Shown piece by piece: positions 14,152 to 22,268 of a DNA stretch of 27,940 bases. Under the pieces are notes generated by a model. That model was given only the letters and a program-made list of their open reading frames with translations, did no database searches and had not been told where the DNA came from. Positions within the stretch are counted from its first letter, which is position 1; every line of letters begins with the position of its first letter. The translations under genes were made by a program, and so were the position numbers. The DNA is from a virus, in the IMG/VR virus record IMGVR_UViG_3300037502_002127, positions 1-27,940 of that record; one strand, given 5' to 3'.

Positions 14152-14849
14152 TGGATTTTGCGTTTGATCCAAAAACTCAAAGATTTAGATATACTTCTGG
14201 TATTTTTGCTGGTAAATTTGTGTCTAGAGCAGATGTCCAAGAAATTATAGAAAATGGAATTAAACGATTAAAAACTGATATAAAAACTGTAACTGAATTA
14301 TTATTAAATAATAAAATCAGTGTAAGTACTTGGGAATCTACTATGGCTGAGATTATCAAGAAAGGAGACACACAATCTTATCTAGCAGGCAAAGGAGGCA
14401 AGTACATTTTTAAATCTAGAGACAAAGGCATTGTAGGTAAAGCCTTAGCTGAGGAATATGCTTACTTACGTCGTTTCTCTCAAGAAATTAAAAATGGCAA
14501 TTTATCACCTTCTCAGATAAAAGACAGAGCCAACAAGTATGGAGATTCTTTCTATAAATTCTATGAAAGAGGACGTGCTGAATCTCACAAAGAAGCTGGA
14601 TTTAGATGGGAGAAATGGATAATTGGTGCTTACAACAATGTTTGTCCAGATTGCATAGCTTATTCATTATCTGGCTGGCAATTAATTGGACACTTCCCAT
14701 CAATTGGTGTGGCAACAGCATGTAAAATGCGTTGTAGATGCCATAAAGACTATTCTAGTAATGTTAGTAAACCTGATTTAAATTTATTAAATTCAAGACA
14801 AGGATGGATTAATCATGCTGCAAATTATGGAACTTACAAAGTCTGCTAA
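14151..14849 (+). CDS. Minor head (head morphogenesis) protein, SPP1 gp7 / Mu F-like
   Basis: A 232-residue protein. After a helical N-terminal part, residues 140-200 match the signature of phage head morphogenesis proteins. There is ERGRAESHKEAGFRWEKWI, followed by the cysteine cluster CPDC (165-168) and CKMRCRC (191-197) with C-x2-C, C-x3-C-x-C spacing that could bind a metal ion. The same layout, including GW---G-FP-IG between the cysteine pairs, occurs in Mu F / SPP1 gp7 type proteins, which enter the prohead and may be ejected with the DNA. The position after the portal is classical. Translation starts in a TAATG junction with the small protein, and the end overlaps the next gene by 35 bases. 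SPP1 gp7-type proteins are often longer; this is a compact version. Confidence 0.75.
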   Translation: MDFAFDPKTQRFRYTSGIFAGKFVSRADVQEIIENGIKRLKTDIKTVTELLLNNKISVSTWESTMAEIIKKGDTQSYLAGKGGKYIFKSRDKGIVGKALAEEYAYLRRFSQEIKNGNLSPSQIKDRANKYGDSFYKFYERGRAESHKEAGFRWEKWIIGAYNNVCPDCIAYSLSGWQLIGHFPSIGVATACKMRCRCHKDYSSNVSKPDLNLLNSRQGWINHAANYGTYKVC

Positions 14850-15519
14850 ACGTGTTTTATACATGGGAACTCCTATTCCAGAAGATTTAGATAAAATCAA
14901 ATCATTGACAAAACAAGAATGGGAAGCTGATGAATGGTTTATTGTTCCTTTAAGAGCATCTGATAATTTGGTAAGTCGCAATTACAAAGTATGGCATGAC
15001 AATGTTTTAGAACAAATGCCACAGCAATTAATTGGTAAAAGTTTACTTAAAAATCATGATTGGGATAATGTAGAAAATTCTACTGGTTTTATTTTAGATG
15101 CTTTTTTAGCTAATGACTCCTTGCCAGAATATAGTCAAGATAAAATGTACAAAAACTTATCTTTTATTAAAGACAAAGGATATAAATGTGTTTACTGTAT
15201 TGCTGCTATCCATGCTTCAAAAGCACAAGATATCATGGATATTAAAACAATGCGGATTAGTAAATGTTCTACTGGTGGTGTCTTATCTGAAGTAGATATT
15301 ATTTGCCCAAACTGTTCTGCTGAATATGGTAGAGAAGTTAGCTTTTTTGAAATAGACGAATATGGGAATTATATCTGTCCTCATCAAATACCAGGTGGAT
15401 ATGATTATGATGAGGACGATGAATTAGCTGATTACGCTATTTGGAATGGAGTGTTCGATGGAGTCGAATTGTCCTTGGTTGTTTGCGGCAATCTGTTCAA
15501 AGCTGAAATCATTAGATAG
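14815..15519 (+). CDS. Probable prohead protease with cysteine-rich insert
   Basis: A 234-residue protein after the minor head protein, where a maturation protease is expected. The pattern fits phage prohead proteases: EWFIVPLRASDNLVSRNYKVW, then GKSLLKNHDW (candidate catalytic His81) and GFILDAFL, a later MRISKCS (candidate Ser149), and near the end GVELSLVVCGNLFKAEI, which resembles the E-S-V----A ending of that family. Between them lie cysteines CVYC (125-128), C151, CPNC (164-167) and C188, suggesting metal binding. The enzyme would cleave scaffold and capsid proteins during maturation. The start at ATG 14815 overlaps the upstream gene by 35 bases; ATG 14827 is an alternative. Unusually, its last 96 bases are shared with the oppositely directed gene at 15424-15819. 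The assignment rests on motif pattern and context. Confidence 0.6.
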   Translation: MLQIMELTKSAKRVLYMGTPIPEDLDKIKSLTKQEWEADEWFIVPLRASDNLVSRNYKVWHDNVLEQMPQQLIGKSLLKNHDWDNVENSTGFILDAFLANDSLPEYSQDKMYKNLSFIKDKGYKCVYCIAAIHASKAQDIMDIKTMRISKCSTGGVLSEVDIICPNCSAEYGREVSFFEIDEYGNYICPHQIPGGYDYDEDDELADYAIWNGVFDGVELSLVVCGNLFKAEIIR

Positions 15520-15819
15520 TTCCTCTAATTCTTCACTAGAGATTAGTTGATAAGTCACAGGCATAATAATCTGTGGTAATATCAAATCTCCTACATCTTC
15601 CTGTGTTGGAACTGGGAAGATGTAAAAATCTTTGAACTCTTTAATCTCCGCCCATGTCGTAGTTTTAGCAGCATTTATATCCGGCTCTCCTGTCTCTGCA
15701 TTTACAGATATTATGCCTTCTGGCGTGACTAATTCTGGTGGAAACATAGATGCTAAAGTGACATTAATATAATTTAATGCCGTTTGTGCGTCTTCTTTGT
15801 TTGTGAATTTGTAATACAT
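15424..15819 (-). CDS. Small protein ending the minus-strand structural operon
   Basis: A 131-residue acidic protein of unknown function. It starts MYYKFTNKEDAQTALNYI, has a middle with EFKDFYIFPVPTQEDVG, and ends in a disordered-looking Asn/Gln/Ser-rich tail. Its ATG is one base past the stop codon of the 568-residue upstream gene, so it belongs to that operon. Small proteins beginning in this way are common next to phage tail or fibre genes, possibly as assembly factors, but I cannot name a family with confidence. The last 32 codons overlap the 3' end of the plus-strand protease gene (15424-15519). No terminator is visible on either strand there. Confidence 0.65.
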   Translation of the reverse strand: MYYKFTNKEDAQTALNYINVTLASMFPPELVTPEGIISVNAETGEPDINAAKTTTWAEIKEFKDFYIFPVPTQEDVGDLILPQIIMPVTYQLISSEELEELSNDFSFEQIAANNQGQFDSIEHSIPNSVIS

Positions 15820-15820
15820 A

Positions 15821-17527
15821 TTAAACAGCAGTTAATTGAATGTTGGCAGAAGCTAAGTTATTATTAGTTGTGTAATTGAACTCTTGGAAACTTCCATAGA
15901 ATCCTAATCTTAATAATACTTCAGTTTCATTAACTGCGGTAGTTGTAACCATAATACTAATTATTGGTAATTCAGTAATAGTATCTGTGGATATTTTTAG
16001 GTTTGTAGCATTGGGTGGTGTTATTTTAACATATCCATAAAGAGTTCCTATGTATACAAAATTTTCAGTATTTGTAACACCTATTGAATTAAAAGTAATT
16101 GTTTTTGTGTTACTGAACATAACACATGTTATGCCATTTATTGTCTGAGTTGTTAAACCAGATATTGTTTGATTGCTAGTTTGATTGCTAGTTCCAGTTA
16201 CTGGAGTCCATGCATTTACATTGCTATTAGTAACAGTTAAACCACTATTAGATCTATAACTTCTAGTTACTCCAGTTGTTAAAGTAGTTGGTGCTGTTAA
16301 TTGTGGCATAGATATATTTTTTTTAGCCACCATCCAATAATATGCTTTTTGCCCTGATACTGTTCCGTTTGAAAAGTTGTATTGTACTCCATTTAATAAT
16401 TCATTGGTGTCTCTTAATGCTTGCTCCCATGTTTTCCATTTTATGTTATACTCATCTACTAAATTAATTAATTCATTTTCTGCAACGGTTTCTGTTTTTT
16501 GTCCGTTTTTATATTCATTTATAATATTATTCCATGTTGGTATATTGTCTTGTGTTCCAGTAAAAGTAGGTGGACGACGGTTAATATTACTAATATAATT
16601 GCCAGAATGCTCATTTAAAATTGTTGGATATGCGGCGTTTGTACTAAAACTTTTGCCTATGTTATTCGCAACTCCAGCAGCCAATGATATCAAAACATTA
16701 TCTAGTGATAATTGTGATATGGAATAAGCCCTAATTAAACAGTAATAAAAAGAATTCATATCCCTTGAATCAAAAGCTGGGAAAGCAATTAAATAGTGTA
16801 AAAAACTCCATGCATATGCCGCTCCACTCACTTGTGATGTATTAATAGGAGGGAATACTTTTAGTGAAGTTAAAAGATAAGCAAAACCAGCAAGTATAGT
16901 TGTTGTAGTTTCAAGATATGGAAACAATCTTATTTTTCCTAAAAAACTGAAACTTCCAATAGTTATTTGCCGTGTATTAATTAATGGTACTGTTGTTACG
17001 TTCCAGAGTAAAGAAGAGGAAGTATTATTACCACTAATAATATATGTATCAACTGCATTACTATATTTTAAATTTTGAGATTTACTACCAAAATAATTTT
17101 CTATAACATTTTTGTGGTTTAAATTAGAAGTAATAACAACTCCTATAAGATTTGTTAAAAACGAAGATTGGGCATCAAGATTTAAGGTACTGTTACTGCC
17201 AACACTGATATTAAAATCAAGCACACCATGAACAGAATCTGCTATATAGACAATTCCACTAAAAGCATTAACTCCAAAATAAATTTGAAAAGATTTATTA
17301 ACTAAATTTATGCTTTTAGAAGCAGGATTATAAATTGGCTGTTCACTACCAACAGTTTGTGTAGCTGGTACATTATTAACACTCCTATCCCCCCAGCTAG
17401 TTATATTATTAGTGCCAGAAGCTAATGTAATTGTAGAAGTAGCTGTAGCATCATAAAATCTTAATACTTCAGGGAGTATTGATGATATATCAGCTGTTGC
17501 GTTTGTTTTAATTGCGATTTTGCCCAT
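15821..17527 (-). CDS. Large structural/adhesin-like protein, 568 residues
   Basis: This protein is rich in Thr, Ser and Asn, as virion fibre and adhesin proteins often are. Residues about 18-66 have the pattern LRFYDATATSTITLASGTN then ITSWGDRSVNN and QPIYNPA. It resembles the opening of concanavalin A-like (LamG-type) carbohydrate-binding modules found in phage and bacterial surface proteins (usual form: W-DA-----I----G-v--W-DkSg). A helical middle (about 230-300) and a beta-rich C-terminus (TTLTTGVTRSYRSNSGLTVTNS) follow. No signal peptide is seen. The start is supported by AGGAG six bases upstream of the ATG. It lies 16 bases after the 768-residue paralogue gene in the same direction. A virion-exposed binding role is an inference from composition and context. 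Confidence 0.68.
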   Translation of the reverse strand: MGKIAIKTNATADISSILPEVLRFYDATATSTITLASGTNNITSWGDRSVNNVPATQTVGSEQPIYNPASKSINLVNKSFQIYFGVNAFSGIVYIADSVHGVLDFNISVGSNSTLNLDAQSSFLTNLIGVVITSNLNHKNVIENYFGSKSQNLKYSNAVDTYIISGNNTSSSLLWNVTTVPLINTRQITIGSFSFLGKIRLFPYLETTTTILAGFAYLLTSLKVFPPINTSQVSGAAYAWSFLHYLIAFPAFDSRDMNSFYYCLIRAYSISQLSLDNVLISLAAGVANNIGKSFSTNAAYPTILNEHSGNYISNINRRPPTFTGTQDNIPTWNNIINEYKNGQKTETVAENELINLVDEYNIKWKTWEQALRDTNELLNGVQYNFSNGTVSGQKAYYWMVAKKNISMPQLTAPTTLTTGVTRSYRSNSGLTVTNSNVNAWTPVTGTSNQTSNQTISGLTTQTINGITCVMFSNTKTITFNSIGVTNTENFVYIGTLYGYVKITPPNATNLKISTDTITELPIISIMVTTTAVNETEVLLRLGFYGSFQEFNYTTNNNLASANIQLTAV

Positions 17528-17543
17528 TGGTTTCTCCTTTTAA

Positions 17544-19850
17544 TTAATATGCAGCTCCAACGCCTTCAAATAAGTAAGTAAAGGCAGCAGGTACATTTCT
17601 GTATTCAACACCATTTGCATCATTGTGAGTCACAATAACTGTTTGTTCCAAGGTATCGGTATATGTATTTGTTGTTATCGCTTCGGTAGTTGTTGAAGGA
17701 AACTCATAATTAAACACTGCTGTTTGGTTATTAAGATCAGCAGTAATCCCATCACTAGCAGTTCCTTTCGACACTGTAACAGATTGATTGTTGGAGGATT
17801 TATCTACAACAATCGAAGGTGTTAAATTGCTGGGAAGACTCACAGAGCTAACTCTTACAGTATCTCCTATGCTTATACTACTAAAAGCTTGACTAGTCCC
17901 AGACGTTAAAGTAAAATAACTTCCCCCTGCTCCAGCGGCATAAGTGTTGTCTGCTGCTATTGTTAATCCAGAAATAGACGATTGATTTTTAACTGCATTT
18001 AGATTAAATGTGATGGTTAAGGTGCCATTATTAGCACTTGTCCAAGCAAATGTAGGACTTCCTATTCTTCTTAATTCAGGAAAGCTGCTACTTCCAGTCC
18101 ATCCAGATAGAATTATATCACCACCTACAGTGCTAACTACACTTGTGTATCTTGGTTGTTTTTTAAAACAGATAAGAGCATTTGCTATAAAATAAGCCGT
18201 CCAATTTGCTTGTGATGCTTCTGGTATTCCTTTTAATGTTATTGTGCATTGCGTACCATTGTTAGCAAAACTTAATCCACTACTAACAAGTGCGCTACCA
18301 GCAAAATTTACAGCATTTCCAAGTCCTAAAGGTGTGCTTCCACCATTGAAGCTAAAACCAAAATTAGCTTGATAAGGTAAAGTTACCAAACCACCTAATT
18401 TTGTATGATTCCAATTATTATATAACTTTATTGCAGACACTTGCGCTATTGCTAATTCAGCATACTCTGATGCTAATGCAAAATTTCCACCAGGATAAGC
18501 ATAATACAATCCATGAGTTGCGCTTGTTCTACTTGGATTAAACAGTTCTCTAAATCCAGTAAAGACAATACCAGTTGTGCCTAATCCAGTGAATTTACTA
18601 AAATAAAGAAATCTAAGTTTTTGCATTGCGCTAACTTTAAACGCATAAAGATTAAGCGACAAATCAGAATACAATTCCTCAAGATTTATGCATTTATGTA
18701 AATTATTTACTATTGAATTAACATCGAAAGAACCTTCTATAATCAAAGATTTTAGATTCTGTAAAGGCAATGGTGCTATACCAATTCCTGGGCCGAATCT
18801 AGACTGAGTAGGACTATTTGAACTCCTTAATTGTAGTTCTTCCAACTTACTTAAATTTGTTCTTAATGTTGTATTATTTGCTCTAAATCTAGTCAAACTA
18901 GTTTCTGTACCTGTCATTTGACAGATAATTTTTAATCCTCTTATTTCAGTAAAATTATTAAATTTTAGTTTAACAACAATAGGAACTTGAGCGCCTATAA
19001 CTTTGTCATTAGGTGTTGTTTTGTAACTATTATCAAGTTGATCAATAACTCTATTTGATTCATCCGGAAACTCTATTGTAAATGAGGCGTTTTGCTGTAA
19101 TTTAACATCAAGTCTTGTCAATGTGCTTGCTATTGCTGGATTAATTTGTTCAGGAGTGTAATAATAATTTTGCAAACTATTTGTTAATCCATTGCATAAA
19201 ATCCAAATTTCTTTATTATCCCAGTCTGGAACAGTCACATTAAATCCAGAGCCTCCTTCTAATCCAAGATTAATGATTGAATTGCCTTCGTATCCACAAG
19301 CAGCTACTACATATAAATGTGCATCTGTGTAAGATATTGTTTTCTTGGCTAATTGAGTAGTACCGGCATAATAAGTTACTTGATCTCCTTTCACTACGAT
19401 AGATAAATTATTTATTTCAGGCTTAGGGAGAACTTGAGTTAATGTATTTTCGTGAACAATCCATAAGCTATCGTTATTTGTCATTGGACTATGGATAAAA
19501 CCATAAGCAACAGATCTAGCAATTGTGTTGATATGTGTTGCGTATAAAGGTGGTATTCCAACTGTAAATCCACAAATAGCACTTAATGGATTGCTAGCTG
19601 TATTGTTTTGAAATCCAAACTCAAGTCTGCCATCATACGTGGCTTTGGCAAGACGTAAATTTAGCATTTTCCACTCAGCAGAGCTGACAAAAGGATTATT
19701 GTATCCGCTTCTACTGCTATTTCCGTAAAATAATGTCCATATGGTGCCATCGACTCCGCCAATAGCATTATTTTGATCAGAAATTTGTGTATGTTTATAA
19801 ACAAATTGTCCGTTTGTATTTGTGTTTCTAGTTAAACTATTTGTAGCCAT
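17544..19850 (-). CDS. Adhesin-like structural protein, tandem paralogue 2 (768 residues)
   Basis: This protein is closely related to that encoded at 19947-22268. The N-terminal 215 residues look like a beta jelly roll (IWTLFYGNSSRSGY; LSIVVKGDQVTYYAG; DAHLYVVAACGYEG), as in concanavalin A-like lectin domains. Residues about 300-425 contain leucine-rich-repeat-like units (LEELQLRSS, LKSLIIEGS, LEELYSDLS, LRFLYFSKF). A beta-rich C-terminus ends in FTYLFEGVGAAY. Conserved blocks alternate with short variable loops when compared with its neighbour. There is no signal peptide. AGGA about nine bases before the ATG serves as ribosome binding site. The 96-base gap upstream holds a TATAAT on this strand (plus 19931-19936) but no matching -35. 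Probably a virion surface protein for host recognition; this is inferred. Confidence 0.72.
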   Translation of the reverse strand: MATNSLTRNTNTNGQFVYKHTQISDQNNAIGGVDGTIWTLFYGNSSRSGYNNPFVSSAEWKMLNLRLAKATYDGRLEFGFQNNTASNPLSAICGFTVGIPPLYATHINTIARSVAYGFIHSPMTNNDSLWIVHENTLTQVLPKPEINNLSIVVKGDQVTYYAGTTQLAKKTISYTDAHLYVVAACGYEGNSIINLGLEGGSGFNVTVPDWDNKEIWILCNGLTNSLQNYYYTPEQINPAIASTLTRLDVKLQQNASFTIEFPDESNRVIDQLDNSYKTTPNDKVIGAQVPIVVKLKFNNFTEIRGLKIICQMTGTETSLTRFRANNTTLRTNLSKLEELQLRSSNSPTQSRFGPGIGIAPLPLQNLKSLIIEGSFDVNSIVNNLHKCINLEELYSDLSLNLYAFKVSAMQKLRFLYFSKFTGLGTTGIVFTGFRELFNPSRTSATHGLYYAYPGGNFALASEYAELAIAQVSAIKLYNNWNHTKLGGLVTLPYQANFGFSFNGGSTPLGLGNAVNFAGSALVSSGLSFANNGTQCTITLKGIPEASQANWTAYFIANALICFKKQPRYTSVVSTVGGDIILSGWTGSSSFPELRRIGSPTFAWTSANNGTLTITFNLNAVKNQSSISGLTIAADNTYAAGAGGSYFTLTSGTSQAFSSISIGDTVRVSSVSLPSNLTPSIVVDKSSNNQSVTVSKGTASDGITADLNNQTAVFNYEFPSTTTEAITTNTYTDTLEQTVIVTHNDANGVEYRNVPAAFTYLFEGVGAAY

Positions 19851-19946
19851 TGATTTTGTCCTGTATTTTTAGAATTGTTTTGCAGTTTAACAATATTGCT
19901 TTTAAGTAAAAAAATAGAAGTAACTAAAACATTATAAAACATTTGG

Positions 19947-22268
19947 TTAATATCCTCCCCCAACGCCTTCGAACATGTAAGCAAAGGCAGCAGCCATGTT
20001 TGTGTAAGGGCCTCCAGCAGGAGTCCAAGTCACAATAACTGTTTGTGCCAAGGTATTGGTATATATAGATGTATTTGTTATTGCTTCGGTGGTTGCTGAA
20101 GGAAATTCATAATTAAACACTGCTGTTTGGTTGTTGCCGGCACCAATATCATTATCAACGCTTCCTTTTAACACTGTAACAGTCTGATTATTGGAGGATT
20201 TATCTACAACAATCGAAGGTGTTGCATTGCTAAGGGGAAGAGTTACAGCATTAACTCTTACAGTATCTCCTATAGATATATTATTAAAAACTGCGCTATT
20301 TGCGGATAAAGTAAAGTAACTAACTCCTGTTATGCCAGCATTATAAGCATTATCTGTTGTTATGTCTAAACCAGAAATAGATGATTGGTTTTTGATTGGC
20401 TTTAGATTGAATGTAATATCTAAATTGCTATTAGCAATGTTCCAATCGTATGAAGTATTGCCTACCCTTCTTAGTTCATGATTAGTGCTAGTTCCTTCCC
20501 ATCCAGACAAAGTCACACCATTGACTATTTGATCATATCTAGGCTGCTTTTTAAAACAAATCAAGACATTTTCCGTAAAAAACCACACCCAACTTGCTAC
20601 TGATGTTTGCTCTATTCCTTTTAATGTTATTTTGCATTGTGTGCCATTGTTAATAAAGCTTAGTTCGCCATTAACTAATTGCCTTCCAGCATAATTTGGA
20701 TTATTTCCAAGCCCCAAAGGATTGGCTCCACCATTAAAAATAAATCCAAAGTTAATTGCTCCAATAAATGTTGTGTAATTAGGAGTTGCAGCTCCATAAT
20801 TAGAATATCCTAGCTTTGTGTGACTCCAGCCATATAATTTTATTGCAGAAACTTGCGCTGTTGCTAATTCAGCATATTCTGGGACTAAAATGCTTTCTGC
20901 ACCAACCCATGTATAATACAATCCATGAGTTATATTGCTTGTTCTACTTGGATTAAACAGTTCTCTAAATCCAGAAAAAGTAATGCCAGTTGTGCCTAAT
21001 CCAGTGAATTTACTAAAATAAAGAAATCTAAGTTTTCGCATTGCGCTAACTTTAAACGCATAAAGACTAAGAGATAAATCAGAATATAATTCCTCAAGAT
21101 TTACGCATTTATGCAAATTATTTACTATCGAATTAACATCAAAAGAACCTTCTATCACTAGAGATTTTAGATTCTGTAAAGGCAATGGTGCTATACCAAT
21201 TCCTGGTGCAAATCTAGACTGAGTAGAACTAGCTGAGCTTCTTAATTGTAATTCTTCTAAATTGTTTAAGTTTGCTCTTAATGTTGTATTATCTGTTCTA
21301 AATCTAGTCAAGCTAGTTTCTGTGCCTGTCATTTGACAGATAATTTTTAATCCTTTTATATCAGAAAAATTATTAAATTTTAGTTTAACAACAACAGGGA
21401 TTTGAGCATTTATTGTCTTGTTATTGGGTGTTGTTTTGTAATTATTATCGGATTGAGTAATAGCGGTAGTTGATTCATCCGGAAACTCCATTGTAAATGA
21501 GGCATTTTGTTGCAACTTGACATCAAGTCTTGTTAATGTGCTTGCTGCTACTGGGTTAGTCGTCTCATGGGGAGTATTGTAATAATTTTGAGGATTATTT
21601 GTTAATCCGTTACACAAAATCCAAATTTCTTTATTATCCCAATCTGGAAGACTTGCATCAAATCCGCTACCATTTTCTAAGCCAACATTTACGATTGAAT
21701 TTCCTGCATATCCGCATGCGCCTACTACATATAAATGCGCATCTGTATAAGTTATTGTTCTTGTACTTAATTCAGTATCTCCTGTTTTGTAGGTTACTTG
21801 ATTCCCTTCTACCGTGATAGACAAATTATCTATTCCGTAAGTGCCAGACAATTGGTTTATAGTGTTTTCATGTACAATCCATAACGAGCCGTCGTCTGCC
21901 ATGGGATTGCGGATAAAGCCATAGGCAACAGATCTAGCAATTGTATTGATATGTGTTGCGTATAAGGGAGGTATTCCAACTGTAAATCCACAAATAGCAC
22001 TTAATGGATTGCTGCTGTTGTTGCTAAAGCCAAATTCTAGTTTGCCGTTATACGGAGATTTAGTAAGACGTAAATTTAGCATCCTCCACTCAGCGGAACT
22101 GACAAAAGGATTATTATATCCACTTCTACTGCTATTTCCGTAAAACAATGTCCATATACTGCCGTCTTGTCCATAAACAGAATTATTCTGATCAGGAATT
22201 TGTGTGTGTCTATAAACAAATTGTCCGTTAACGTTTCCGCTAGTTCTAGTTAAGCTATTTGTAGCCAT
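19947..22268 (-). CDS. Adhesin-like structural protein, tandem paralogue 1 (773 residues)
   Basis: The architecture is the same as the 768-residue product downstream: jelly-roll-like N-terminus (about 1-215), LRR-like middle (LEELQLRSS, LKSLVIEGS, LEELYSDLS, LRFLYFSKF) and beta-rich C-terminus ending FAYMFEGVGGGY. Long blocks are identical between the copies (for example GIGIAPLPLQNLKSL and ICFKKQPRY). Between residues about 440 and 620 the copies differ by loop-sized insertions and substitutions. The ATG overlaps the stop of the 858-residue gene by one base, so it is translated with it; AGGG lies nine bases upstream. The two copies may let the phage bind different surface ligands or form a mixed fibre. 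That is inference, and no homologue was searched. Confidence 0.72.
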   Translation of the reverse strand: MATNSLTRTSGNVNGQFVYRHTQIPDQNNSVYGQDGSIWTLFYGNSSRSGYNNPFVSSAEWRMLNLRLTKSPYNGKLEFGFSNNSSNPLSAICGFTVGIPPLYATHINTIARSVAYGFIRNPMADDGSLWIVHENTINQLSGTYGIDNLSITVEGNQVTYKTGDTELSTRTITYTDAHLYVVGACGYAGNSIVNVGLENGSGFDASLPDWDNKEIWILCNGLTNNPQNYYNTPHETTNPVAASTLTRLDVKLQQNASFTMEFPDESTTAITQSDNNYKTTPNNKTINAQIPVVVKLKFNNFSDIKGLKIICQMTGTETSLTRFRTDNTTLRANLNNLEELQLRSSASSTQSRFAPGIGIAPLPLQNLKSLVIEGSFDVNSIVNNLHKCVNLEELYSDLSLSLYAFKVSAMRKLRFLYFSKFTGLGTTGITFSGFRELFNPSRTSNITHGLYYTWVGAESILVPEYAELATAQVSAIKLYGWSHTKLGYSNYGAATPNYTTFIGAINFGFIFNGGANPLGLGNNPNYAGRQLVNGELSFINNGTQCKITLKGIEQTSVASWVWFFTENVLICFKKQPRYDQIVNGVTLSGWEGTSTNHELRRVGNTSYDWNIANSNLDITFNLKPIKNQSSISGLDITTDNAYNAGITGVSYFTLSANSAVFNNISIGDTVRVNAVTLPLSNATPSIVVDKSSNNQTVTVLKGSVDNDIGAGNNQTAVFNYEFPSATTEAITNTSIYTNTLAQTVIVTWTPAGGPYTNMAAAFAYMFEGVGGGY

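Noticed and set aside
19851-19946. Terminator or promoter between the two adhesin paralogues
   Set aside because: Only a 6-bp inverted repeat (ATTGTT/AACAAT) and an isolated TATAAT are present; neither has the accompanying T-run or -35 box.
17544-22268. Diversity-generating retroelement target repeats in the paralogous adhesin genes
   Set aside because: No reverse transcriptase or template repeat is seen, and the differences are spread along the genes and include indels, not adenine-specific changes in one block.
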